Both the position numbers and the translations under genes were made by a program. Shown in pieces: positions 1-6,759 of a DNA stretch of 20,243 nt. Positions within the stretch are counted from its first letter, which is position 1. Each line of letters starts with the position of its first letter. The DNA is from CAYUNE01 sp964446115 (lineage in GTDB: Bacteria > Desulfobacterota > Desulfobulbia > Desulfobulbales > Desulfobulbaceae), in assembly GCA_964446115.1 (NCBI GenBank), contig CAYUNE010000013.1, positions 1 through 20,243 on the forward strand. Direction: 5' to 3'. The notes under the pieces were generated by a model that worked only from the letters and a program-made list of their open reading frames with translations, was not told where the DNA came from and ran no database searches.

Positions 1-12
1 ACCGCATCTTTA

Positions 13-63
13 CACGCTCTCTCCCGGCCGCATAGTGGGCTATAGCGGCCGGGAGAGAGCGTG
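13..63. repeat. 19-bp perfect inverted repeat (strong hairpin)
   Basis: Arms 13-31 and 45-63 are exact reverse complements, starting cacgctctctcccggccgc, and they enclose a 13-nt loop at 32-44. The stem is GC-rich and would be very stable in RNA from either strand. No clear T-tract follows on either side, so it is not a textbook Rho-independent terminator. It could still be a transcript-end or mRNA-stabilising hairpin of a gene left of the window, or a dispersed palindromic repeat. The structure is seen directly; its role is unknown. Confidence 0.8.
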
Positions 64-79
64 CAAATCTGCAGCACCT

Positions 80-157
80 GTGACCAATTACAGTTTGGAA
101 GCAAGATATACCGCGGGTTTACATATCCCGTGACCGGTTACCTGTGATCGGTTACAT
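80..157. repeat. GTnAyC-type heptamer/14-mer repeats
   Basis: Three related 14-mers lie upstream of the FlhB-like gene: GTGACCAATTACAG (80-93), GTGACCGGTTACCT (130-143) and GTGATCGGTTACAT (144-157). The last two are directly abutted, so 130-157 reads as four 7-nt units of the form GTKAYCN or GTTACNT. Each 14-mer is also close to palindromic (GTGACC/GGTTAC). They may be short tandem heptamer repeats of the kind scattered in some bacterial intergenic regions, or operator half-sites. Function is not shown. Confidence 0.55.
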
Positions 158-216
158 ACCGCCGGGCGGGATATCCTGTGAGTGGGTGCAAACAATTTCC
201 TGAAGCAGGGATAACC

Positions 217-498
217 ATGGCAGCGAAACCGACATCTTCCGAGAAGGCCGTTGCCCTTCTCTATGATCCGGAAAAGGACGCGGCTCCGAAGATTGTTGCC
301 GGCGGCCGGGGAAATATCGCCCGGAAAATCATCTCCCGGGCCGAGGAGGCAGGGGTGCATATCCAACATGACCCGGAGCTGGCGGAACTGCTGGTCCAGG
401 TGCCCCCGGGTGACGAGATTCCCATGGAGCTCTATCAGGCCGTTGCCGATCTGTTGTCCTTTGTCTACATGGCCGACAAAAAATATCAGCAGCGATAG
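217..498 (+). CDS. FlhB C-terminal-like (EscU/YscU/HrcU family) small protein
   Basis: A 93-residue soluble protein matching the cytoplasmic C-terminal domain of FlhB, the export-apparatus switch protein of flagellar and type III secretion. It has the hallmark run AVALLYDPEKDAAPKIVAGG at residues 11-30, then GDEIPMELYQAVADLL near the C-terminus. The four-helix membrane domain and the NPTH autocleavage motif of full FlhB are absent; the NPTH position is occupied by residues around SSEK. Such free-standing FlhB-like proteins are known beside complete flagellar genes in several phyla and may substitute for the cleaved FlhB C-terminus. I chose ATG 217 because the conserved domain begins right after it; GTG 178 is an in-frame alternative adding 13 residues. 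No other flagellar genes are visible here. Confidence 0.85.
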   Translation: MAAKPTSSEKAVALLYDPEKDAAPKIVAGGRGNIARKIISRAEEAGVHIQHDPELAELLVQVPPGDEIPMELYQAVADLLSFVYMADKKYQQR

Positions 499-578
499 GA
501 GACTTTGTGCTTGAAAAAGAGACCGCGGCAGGATAAAAAGAACGATTACATTCGATGTCTTCAGGAAGAGTTGAATGA

Positions 579-664
579 GGAGAGGTGACCGAGTGGCTTA
601 AGGTGCACGCCTGGAACGCGTGTGTACGCAAGTACCGTGAGTTCGAATCTCACCCTCTCCGCCA
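579..664 (+). tRNA. tRNA-Ser (GGA anticodon)
   Basis: The acceptor stem GGAGAGG (579-585) pairs with CCTCTCC (654-660), followed by discriminator G661 and a genome-encoded CCA (662-664). The anticodon arm is cacgc/gcgtg around the loop ctggaac, placing anticodon GGA at 613-615; this reads UCC and UCU serine codons. A long variable arm separates the anticodon arm from the T arm gttcgaatc, as expected of a class II tRNA. It lies 80 nt after the FlhB-like gene and 29 nt before the SRP RNA, so co-transcription with the SRP RNA is possible. Confidence 0.96.
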
Positions 665-693
665 GATTTCTTTTATGTTTTGGATTACGGTGT

Positions 694-796
694 GATAGCC
701 GGGTCCTGGGCAACAGAAAACCACGAACCCCGTCAGGTCCGGGAGGAAGCAGCGGTAGTGGAGCTTTCTGTGTGCATCAGGGGTGCCCGGCTATCC
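694..796 (+). ncRNA. ffs: Bacterial 4.5S-type signal recognition particle RNA
   Basis: The RNA component of the signal recognition particle, which binds Ffh and targets nascent membrane proteins to FtsY and the translocon. The conserved apical segment is visible at 733-751 (tcaggtccgggaggaagcag), with a GGGA (GNRA) tetraloop at 741-744 closed by TCC/GGA and followed by the Ffh-binding internal loop. The ends form the long basal stem: GATAGCCGGG (694-703) pairs with CCCGGCTATC (786-795). It is the short form lacking an Alu domain. Placement directly before dnaX is a recurrent arrangement in bacteria. Exact ends are estimated from the stem and may be off by a few bases. Confidence 0.93.
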
Positions 797-802
797 TTTT
801 TT
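786..802 (+). terminator. Rho-independent terminator of SRP RNA
   Basis: The 3' half of the terminal SRP RNA stem (786-795) is followed by a run of six T at 797-802. The basal stem with this T-tract forms a typical intrinsic terminator, so dnaX probably needs its own promoter in 803-916. Confidence 0.75.
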
Positions 803-916
803 AATGGGGACGGAAGGCCGTTTCCGGAACCCTTTCCGGTCAAATGTATTGCATCGGTCCGGAGAAGTTGCTAATTTTCCGTTATCCACTGACCATAGAG
901 CCGACTCTCTCATCCC

Positions 917-2794
917 TTGTCTTACCTCGTACTAGCCAGAAAGGCCCGGCCCCAGACCTTTGAAGAGGTTGTCGGGCAGAAACCGGTTATCCGGACGCTG
1001 CAAAACGGACTGCGCCGGGACCGGGTGGCCCATGCCCTTATCTTCAGCGGCGTGCGGGGCGTGGGTAAAACCACGCTGGCCCGTATCATGGCCAAGGCGC
1101 TGAATTGCGAACAGGGCCCCACCCCCACTCCCTGCAACAGCTGCCGCACCTGCCGCGAGATTACCGAAGGCGTCAGTGTCGATCTGCACGAAATCGACGG
1201 CGCCTCCAACCGCGGGATCCAGGAAATCCGGGAACTGAAGGAAAAGATCCGCTATATGCCCGTGGGCTCCCGCTTCAGGATCATCATCATCGATGAAGTG
1301 CACATGCTCACCAGCGAGGCCTTCAACGCTCTGCTCAAGACCCTGGAAGAGCCCCCGGATCACGTCTTTTTCATGTTCGCCACCACCGAATTGCACAAGG
1401 TGCCGGTTACCATCCTGTCGCGTTGCCAGCGCTATGAACTCAAACGGGTGTCCCACCGGGAGCTCACCACCCATTTCCGGAAACTTGCTGAACAGGAAGG
1501 AGTGGAGGTGGAAGATGCGGCGCTTGATCTCATTGTCCGCGAATCCGAGGGCAGTGTCCGCGACGGTCTCAGCCTGCTGGACCAGGTCTTTTCCTACGGC
1601 GGCGAGCGGGTGAGCGCCGACGATGTTATCGAGGTGCTCGGCCTGGTGGACCGGGAGGTGATCAGATCGTTGGCCGCGGCTCTGCTGGCCGGCGACCTGG
1701 AAAAGAGCTTCCATCTCCTGGACTCGGTCTATAACTTCGGTATGGATCTGAAGCGGTTTATCAACGACCTGCTCGGCTGGTTCCGGGCTTTGGTAATTTT
1801 CCGCACCAGCCGTCAGCCGCAGCAGCTGCTTGATTATGCCGAGGATGATCTGGCGGTCCTGCGGGAAACGGCGTCGCAATACAGCGTCGGGACGCTGTAT
1901 GCCTATTTTCATCTTCTGCTGGAAAGTCTGGAAAAGGCGACATATTCGGCCCGTCCCCGTCTGGCTCTGGAAATGGCGATGATCCGGGCGGTGCAGGCCG
2001 GCGAGGTGGTGCCGGTGACCGAAATCCTCTCGCGGCTGGATGAGATGCTGGCGGCGCCCGGCACGGAGGAAAAACAGGTCTCGTCCGGAGATGGCCTTGC
2101 CGGGGGCAGCCGGGAGCAGCGGACGCCAAAGGCACCCGCGCCGGCGGAGGGGGCGGAACGGAAAGACGCGGCAGAGGCAGGGGAACCCGGGTCACGGACA
2201 GGCCCGGATGCGGCCGGATCTGCCGCACAAAAGCCCCGGGTGGAACAGGCCGCAGTAACAACCGGACCCGGACCGGAGCAAGCCAAGGAGCCATTGGTGG
2301 CAAGCGGGGAGGGAAAAAAACCGGAAACAAAGATGCCGCAGGAGACCGACCGTTCGATGCGTCGCAGTGTCCGCAAACACTGGCCGGAGTTCGTCAGCTA
2401 TGTCAAGGAGCGGAAACCATGGATGGCCCATTCCTTGCAACAGGCATCCCAGGTTACAGTGCGGGACGATGTTATTGTCATCGCCTATGACGATACCACT
2501 GTCTGTTCCTTGCTCAAGGAGAAGAACAACTTTACGCCGCTTACCGAATTTGCCCTGGATTTTTTCCAGGAAAATCTGCGAATCAGTTTTGAGGTGCCGG
2601 AGAGTTCCGGCTGTGAGGTGAATCCGGAAAACGGCATCAGCCCCCGCCGGGAAAGACAGGCCCTGGCCAACGATCCCCTGGTGGTGATGGCGGTGGAGAT
2701 ATTTAATGGTCAGGTGGGCGATATCCGGGTGGGACCGCGGTTCAGAAAACACCTGGACGAACAGCGGACGACAACGGAAAACAGTTCTCTGTAA
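917..2794 (+). CDS. dnaX: DNA polymerase III subunit tau/gamma (DnaX)
   Basis: The clamp-loader ATPase of the replicative polymerase; it loads the beta clamp and, as tau, couples polymerase cores to the helicase. The 625-residue product has Walker A GVRGVGKT (45-52), zinc-binding cysteines C64, C73, C76 and C79, Walker B IIIIDEVH (122-129), sensor 1 FATTE (154-158) and the SRC arginine-finger motif (168-170). Residues around 375-480 form a low-complexity Gly/Pro/Ala/Glu linker, followed by a C-terminal tau-type domain from about 485. The N-terminus MSYLVLARKARPQTF matches the family exactly and begins at a TTG codon; no good Shine-Dalgarno sequence precedes it. A run of seven A at 2314-2320 in the linker resembles a slippery site (see findings). 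It starts the dnaX-ybaB-recR operon. Confidence 0.96.
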   Translation: MSYLVLARKARPQTFEEVVGQKPVIRTLQNGLRRDRVAHALIFSGVRGVGKTTLARIMAKALNCEQGPTPTPCNSCRTCREITEGVSVDLHEIDGASNRGIQEIRELKEKIRYMPVGSRFRIIIIDEVHMLTSEAFNALLKTLEEPPDHVFFMFATTELHKVPVTILSRCQRYELKRVSHRELTTHFRKLAEQEGVEVEDAALDLIVRESEGSVRDGLSLLDQVFSYGGERVSADDVIEVLGLVDREVIRSLAAALLAGDLEKSFHLLDSVYNFGMDLKRFINDLLGWFRALVIFRTSRQPQQLLDYAEDDLAVLRETASQYSVGTLYAYFHLLLESLEKATYSARPRLALEMAMIRAVQAGEVVPVTEILSRLDEMLAAPGTEEKQVSSGDGLAGGSREQRTPKAPAPAEGAERKDAAEAGEPGSRTGPDAAGSAAQKPRVEQAAVTTGPGPEQAKEPLVASGEGKKPETKMPQETDRSMRRSVRKHWPEFVSYVKERKPWMAHSLQQASQVTVRDDVIVIAYDDTTVCSLLKEKNNFTPLTEFALDFFQENLRISFEVPESSGCEVNPENGISPRRERQALANDPLVVMAVEIFNGQVGDIRVGPRFRKHLDEQRTTTENSSL

Positions 2795-2806
2795 AGGAGT
2801 TCGGCT

Positions 2807-3115
2807 ATGGATATGAGTGAGTTGATGAACCAGGCCCGCCGGTTTCAGGAACGGCTCGGCAAGATGCAGGAAGAACTTGCTGCAAAGTCGGTGACCGCCT
2901 CCGCCGGGGGCGGTATGGTGACGGTGACCGTCAATGGACGCGGCGAGTTGATCGACCTGGTGATCGAAAAGGAGATCATCAATCCCGATGATCCGGAAAT
3001 GCTGCGGGATCTGGTTATGGGTGCTGTGAACGAGGGCCTGCGTAAGGCCCGGGAAATGAGCAAGGGAGAGCTGGCCGGCCTCACCGGCGGGCTCAAGATT
3101 CCGGGGCTCATGTAG
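2807..3115 (+). CDS. YbaB/EbfC family nucleoid-associated protein
   Basis: A small (102-residue) DNA-binding protein of the YbaB/EbfC family, which forms dimers that bind and bridge DNA. The sequence shows the family pattern: an N-terminal amphipathic helix (MSELMNQARRFQERLGKMQEEL-like, residues 3-25), the GGGMVTVTVNGRGELIDLVI beta segment around 37-56, and a C-terminal helix ending in GLKIPGLM. The start is ATG 2807, preceded by a good ribosome site (aaggag, 2794-2799). It begins 12 nt after dnaX and is followed closely by recR. The conserved dnaX-ybaB-recR order suggests a role linked to replication or repair, though its exact function is unsettled in most species. Confidence 0.93.
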   Translation: MDMSELMNQARRFQERLGKMQEELAAKSVTASAGGGMVTVTVNGRGELIDLVIEKEIINPDDPEMLRDLVMGAVNEGLRKAREMSKGELAGLTGGLKIPGLM

Positions 3116-3141
3116 GCCCGCCACGGTAGTGACCGTTGATC

Positions 3142-3741
3142 ATGCAGGTTGTTCCTCCGGCCCTTGAGCGACTGATCCGGGAGCTGACCAGGCTTCCCGG
3201 TATCGGCCGGAAAACCGCCACCCGGCTTGCCCTCCACCATCTGCGCCGCCCGGTCGCCGAGGCGCGCGCTTTGGCCGAAGCCCTGGCCGAACTCCACGAA
3301 AATATTCGCCTCTGTTCCGGTTGTTTTGCCTTTTCAGAATCAGATCCATGTGCTATCTGCAGTGATGCCACCCGGAACCATCGGCTGATCTGTGTGGTGG
3401 AAGAGCCCGGCGACCTGATGGCCATCGAAAAAACAGCTGCGTATCGCGGCCGCTATCATATCCTCCATGGTGTTCTGGCGCCCATGGACGGTATCGGTCC
3501 GGATGAGTTGAAGATCAGGGAATTGCTGGACAGGGTCAGGGGCGGCGAGATTTCCGAGGTGCTGATCGCCACCAGTTCCACCGTACCCGGCGAGGCCACC
3601 GCCAACCTCCTCATGGACCGGCTGGCCGGATTGCCCGTGAAGATAACGCGGCTTGCCTGCGGCATTCCCATGGGCATGGATATCAAATACGCCGATGAAC
3701 ATACCCTGGCCCGTGCCATCGAGAGCAGGCAGGATATCTGA
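3142..3741 (+). CDS. recR: Recombination protein RecR
   Basis: RecR works with RecF and RecO to load RecA onto SSB-coated single-stranded gaps during recombinational repair. The 199-residue product has the helix-hairpin-helix LTRLPGIGRKTATRLALH (15-32), a zinc finger with C58, C61, C70 and C73, and a Toprim domain from about 81 that starts with LICVVEEPGDLMAIE. The Toprim segment includes TSSTVPGEATAN (144-155), where many homologues have NPTVEGEATAN, so one acidic position is replaced by proline. I prefer ATG 3142; TTG 3136 would add only two residues. It is the last gene of the dnaX operon, with a weak 5-bp GC hairpin (3756-3772) and short T-tract downstream. Confidence 0.95.
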   Translation: MQVVPPALERLIRELTRLPGIGRKTATRLALHHLRRPVAEARALAEALAELHENIRLCSGCFAFSESDPCAICSDATRNHRLICVVEEPGDLMAIEKTAAYRGRYHILHGVLAPMDGIGPDELKIRELLDRVRGGEISEVLIATSSTVPGEATANLLMDRLAGLPVKITRLACGIPMGMDIKYADEHTLARAIESRQDI

Positions 3742-3805
3742 CGCAGGTCATGTCACCGGCGGAGTAGGCCGGATTTTCATATCAACCAGAAAGCAGGAGT
3801 AAACA

Positions 3806-4171
3806 ATGTCGGTATCAAAACAAATACTACACCCCCTGAAGGTATGCGTCGTGCTGGCGGCGGTGGTGCTGTTTGCCGGTTGTGCGGCCCTGGGGCTGGG
3901 CGGAAAGCATTACGGGGCGATAAATTTCTATTCCGAACCTCCGGGTGCCGAGGTGATCAACCTCCGGGATGACACCAACCTGGGAACCACGCCCATCGCC
4001 GTCTGGTGGGAGAGCAGCGACGGCAAGCCCGTTCATGTCACCGTGGAGTTTCGTAAGCACGGCTATCATGAAAAGATCACCTCCTTCTGGGTCAATACCA
4101 GACATGACAGCATCGACGAGGCCATTGACAATGCCAAACCCATCAAAGTCCAACTCAGCAAAAGGAAGTAA
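3806..4171 (+). CDS. Small lipoprotein with PEGA-like domain
   Basis: A 121-residue predicted lipoprotein of unknown function. A hydrophobic signal segment (about 12-25) ends in the lipobox LFAGC with the lipidated cysteine at C26. The mature part starts with INFYSEPPGAEV and LGTTPIAVWW, the beta-strand pattern of PEGA-type surface domains, where a Pro-Gly-Ala turn is followed by a GxTP motif. The start is ATG 3806 with aggag at 3795-3799. It is followed after 2 nt by a second lipoprotein of the same build, so the two are very likely co-transcribed and may be diverged duplicates. Envelope location is inferred from the lipobox; the partner or ligand is unknown. Confidence 0.8.
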   Translation: MSVSKQILHPLKVCVVLAAVVLFAGCAALGLGGKHYGAINFYSEPPGAEVINLRDDTNLGTTPIAVWWESSDGKPVHVTVEFRKHGYHEKITSFWVNTRHDSIDEAIDNAKPIKVQLSKRK

Positions 4172-4173
4172 TC

Positions 4174-4557
4174 ATGAATGTCAACAGTGTGCATCTCCGA
4201 CGCATTCTTCTCTTACCGTTCCTGGCCGTTTTGCTCCTGGCCGCCGGCTGTGCCTCGTACAGGACCGTGAGTTTCAAGATTAATTCGGCGCCGGAGGGAG
4301 CCTTTGTGGTCTATCGGCTGAGCGGCCCGGCCCTCGAAGAGGCCCCGGAGTGGATCTACCTGGGAAACACGCCGCTCAACGCCATCCGCCAGATCCACGA
4401 AGACCTTATGGATGCCGATAACAAGCTCTCCATCAAGGTGATGCGCTCCGGCTACGTGGATCAGCAGCGGGACTGGAGCGGCGAGGCCTTTTGGGACGAG
4501 CTGGAGGAATATGGAAGAATTCTCTGGGCGCCGCAGCTTTTCCCCAGCAGCGAGTGA
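4174..4557 (+). CDS. Small lipoprotein, PEGA-like, second of a pair
   Basis: A 127-residue predicted lipoprotein. The signal segment is residues 11-25 and the lipobox is LAAGC with C26, the same cysteine position as its upstream neighbour. The mature part contains FKINSAPEGAFVVYRL and IYLGNTPLNA, again the PEGA-like pattern of a Pro-x-Gly-Ala turn followed by LGNTPL. It starts at ATG 4174, with aaggaag (4162-4168) lying inside the end of the preceding gene. Shared layout with the upstream gene points to an operon pair, possibly two subunits of one envelope structure or a tandem duplication. No specific function can be assigned. Confidence 0.78.
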   Translation: MNVNSVHLRRILLLPFLAVLLLAAGCASYRTVSFKINSAPEGAFVVYRLSGPALEEAPEWIYLGNTPLNAIRQIHEDLMDADNKLSIKVMRSGYVDQQRDWSGEAFWDELEEYGRILWAPQLFPSSE

Positions 4558-4600
4558 TATCGGCAACCAGTGTCGCGTTGCGGAAGTTCCCGGCCGCCTG

Positions 4601-5122
4601 TCAGGCAAAACAGAGACCGCAGTCGGGGCAGTTTGTCGAGGTGGGTTCAAACCGGCAGCCGCAGGCCGGGCACACGGTTTCCTCTGCCGCGGTGTTGAAG
4701 ACGGCATCCATGTGGCTGAGGTCATGATCCTCGAGGCCGGTGGAGCGGATATGTTCCTCCTCCAGGAAGCGGAGGGCGTCCTGGAGATCGGCAACGCGGA
4801 TTTTCAGGAAGAGTTCTGAGCCGCAGCATCCCTTGCCGCAAGACTTGTCGCTGCTGACAACCGTGGGTATGCCTTCGTTTTCCAGCAGGGTCTGCAGGTT
4901 GCGGATATCCACCATGGAGCCGCGGCGGATATCCACCAGTTTGTCATCGGTGGAGATCTGCTGCGGCCGATCCGGCCGCCGGTCGCCCTCCCGGCGGATA
5001 CGCAGCATCTCCACCCCGGTGAGCAACTTCATGCCGCAGGCGGCGCAGTTTTCGATTTCAGCCCGATACTCATCTTCGCAGGACGGGCAATATTTCAGGT
5101 CGGGATCTATCATCAGGTCCAT
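4601..5122 (-). CDS. Zinc-ribbon protein with DUF2007-like central domain
   Basis: A 173-residue cytoplasmic protein with metal-binding sites at both ends. The N-terminal ribbon has C12, C15, C26 and C29 (CPSC...CAAC). The C-terminal ribbon has C151, C154, C165 and C168 (CPAC...CPDC). Between them, residues 61-125 (LVDIRRGSMVDIRNLQTLLENEGIPT...LKIRVADLQDALRFLEE) fit the DUF2007 or 'signal-transducing protein' fold, where a small ferredoxin-like domain reads 'which interface, which residue' motifs. An unusual CGKGCCG cluster (95-101) is inserted in that domain. ATG 5122 is preceded on the minus strand by gaggag. It is convergent with the lipoprotein pair, 43 nt apart, and lies downstream of hslU, separated by 221 nt. 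No function is assigned. Confidence 0.72.
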   Translation of the reverse strand: MDLMIDPDLKYCPSCEDEYRAEIENCAACGMKLLTGVEMLRIRREGDRRPDRPQQISTDDKLVDIRRGSMVDIRNLQTLLENEGIPTVVSSDKSCGKGCCGSELFLKIRVADLQDALRFLEEEHIRSTGLEDHDLSHMDAVFNTAAEETVCPACGCRFEPTSTNCPDCGLCFA

Positions 5123-5343
5123 GGCTCCTCCTCTTCTCTCATCTTCTTCTCTTCCGCATGGGGTCCGAGGGTTCCGGAGTAACTCCCCGCAGGACAGGCA
5201 ACCGACTTTGTAACCGATTCATGCCGAATTTTAATAATTATATCAAATAGAATTAAAATTCCGTCACGGATTCAGGTTGCTTCAAAACTGTCATTTGTAA
5301 CGGATTCGATGGCTTGAAAATGGTCACGCATCGGTGGCTGATC
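5123..5343. other. Intergenic region with GTnACsGATTCA repeats and AT-rich hairpin
   Basis: The space between the hslU stop and the zinc-ribbon gene start. It holds an AT-rich inverted repeat (gaattttaat 5226-5235 and attaaaattc 5252-5261, 10-bp stem, 16-nt loop). On the minus strand the loop region contains TATAAT (5242-5237), which could be a -10 box for the zinc-ribbon gene, but no convincing -35 box is found. Around it lie GTAACCGATTCA (5210-5221), GTCACGGATTCA (5263-5274), GTAACGGATTCG (5297-5308) and a weaker GTCACGCATCGG (5323-5334). A related unit, GCAACCGACTTT, directly precedes the first at 5198-5209. The repeats may be operators or drifted dispersed repeats. Confidence 0.5.
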
Positions 5344-6759
5344 CTAGAGGATGAAACGGCTCAGGTCTTCATCCTCCGAGATTTCGGCCAGCTGTTTTTT
5401 CACATATTCGGCGCTGACCACGAATTTTTCACCGCTTTTCTCCGGTGCATCAAAGGAGATTTCATCCACAACCCTTTCCATGATGGTGTGCAGCCGGCGG
5501 GCGCCGATATCCTCGGTCTTGTTGTTGACGTCCACGGCAATGCGGGCCATTTCCGCCACAGCCTCTTCCTCGAAAATGAGTTCGATACCCTCGGTGGCCA
5601 AAAGGGCGGTGTACTGTTTGAGGAGCGCGTTGCGCGGTTCGGTGAGAATGCGGTAAAATTCCTTCTCGCCCAGGGCGTCCAGTTCAACCCGGATGGGGAA
5701 GCGTCCCTGGAGTTCGGGCACCAGGTCCGAGGGTTTGCTGAGATGGAAGGCACCGCTGGCGATAAAGAGGATGTGGTCGGTTTTTACCGGGCCATGTTTG
5801 GTGGTGACGGTGGCGCCTTCGACAATGGGCAGCAGATCGCGCTGCACGCCCTCGCGGGAGACTTCGGGACCGGAGCCGCCGGAACCGCCCCGGGAGGCGA
5901 TCTTGTCGATTTCGTCCAGGAAGATGATTCCCGACTGCTCGGTACGGCGGATCGCCTTTTTCACCACCTTGTCGAAGTCGATGAGTCGGCTGGTTTCCTC
6001 CTGCCTGAGAATTTCCATGGCCTCGGGGACCTTGACTTTGCGCTTCTGCTTTTTTTTGGGGAAGATCTTGCTGAAGGCGTTTTGCAGGCTGGACTGCATG
6101 TCGTCCATGCCGGAGGTGGAGAAGACCTCGATCATCGGCATCTGCGGCGGTTTGGTAACATCGATCTCCACAACCCGGTCGTCGAGTTTGCCCCGACGCA
6201 GCATCTCCCGGAATTTTTCCCGGGTGGAGGCGGGGGCGGCCTGCTCGCCGTCGAAGGAAAGGGAAATCACCTCCGGCGGCTGCTCCCCTTCGGGGCGGGG
6301 CGGTTTTTCCGATTCACCGAACCGCTGCCGCGGCGGCGGGGGCACCAGGATATCCAGAATCCGTTCTTCGGCAAACTCGGTGGCCTTCTGCCGGACCCGT
6401 TCCTGCTCTTCCTTTTCCACCATGTTGATGGCCAGCTGGGTGAGATCGCGGATCATGGATTCCACATCCCGGCCCACATAGCCCACCTCGGTGAACTTGG
6501 AGGCCTCCACCTTGATAAAGGGTGACTGGGCCAGGCTGGCCAGTCGCCGGGCGATTTCGGTCTTGCCGACGCCGGTGGGGCCGATCATGATGATATTCTT
6601 GGGGGCGATCTCCTCCTTGAGGGGCGATTCCACCTGCTGTCGCCGCCAGCGGTTACGCAGGGCAATGGCGACCGAGCGTTTGGCGGCACCCTGGCCGATG
6701 ATATATCTGTCCAGCTCCCGGACCGTATCCCGGGGGGTAAGTGAGTTTATCCTCTTCAT
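5344..6759 (-). CDS. hslU: ATP-dependent protease ATPase subunit HslU (ClpY)
   Basis: The AAA+ unfoldase that feeds substrates to the HslV peptidase. The 471-residue product has Walker A GPTGVGKT (60-67), the pore loop GYVGRD (93-98), an inserted I-domain (about 110-245, rich in charged residues and with a PPPP run near 140), Walker B FLDEID (280-285), arginine-finger region QGRFPIR (351-357) and sensor 2 GARRL (419-423). The C-terminus SRFIL corresponds to the HslU tail that docks between HslV subunits. ATG 6759 overlaps the hslV stop by 4 nt (ATGA), typical of translational coupling. It is the third gene of xerC-hslV-hslU on the minus strand. Confidence 0.97.
   Translation of the reverse strand: MKRINSLTPRDTVRELDRYIIGQGAAKRSVAIALRNRWRRQQVESPLKEEIAPKNIIMIGPTGVGKTEIARRLASLAQSPFIKVEASKFTEVGYVGRDVESMIRDLTQLAINMVEKEEQERVRQKATEFAEERILDILVPPPPRQRFGESEKPPRPEGEQPPEVISLSFDGEQAAPASTREKFREMLRRGKLDDRVVEIDVTKPPQMPMIEVFSTSGMDDMQSSLQNAFSKIFPKKKQKRKVKVPEAMEILRQEETSRLIDFDKVVKKAIRRTEQSGIIFLDEIDKIASRGGSGGSGPEVSREGVQRDLLPIVEGATVTTKHGPVKTDHILFIASGAFHLSKPSDLVPELQGRFPIRVELDALGEKEFYRILTEPRNALLKQYTALLATEGIELIFEEEAVAEMARIAVDVNNKTEDIGARRLHTIMERVVDEISFDAPEKSGEKFVVSAEYVKKQLAEISEDEDLSRFIL

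Noticed and set aside
511..588. A 25-codon frame from TTG with an aggag site, ending inside the tRNA-Ser gene
   Set aside because: Ribosome site spacing is acceptable, but it overlaps the mature tRNA 5' end, is very basic and short, and matches nothing known. The aggag also overlaps the previous stop.
824..839. Short hairpin CCGGAA-CCCT-TTCCGG upstream of dnaX
   Set aside because: Only 6 bp, common in GC-rich DNA, and no T-tract; not enough to call an attenuator.
932..1912. A 326-codon minus-strand open frame opposite dnaX
   Set aside because: Mirror of the dnaX coding frame in GC-rich DNA, with no domain or ribosome site.
5314..6525. A 403-codon open frame on the plus strand opposite hslU
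   Set aside because: Antisense shadow of the well-supported hslU; composition is His/Phe/Gly-rich with no recognisable domain.
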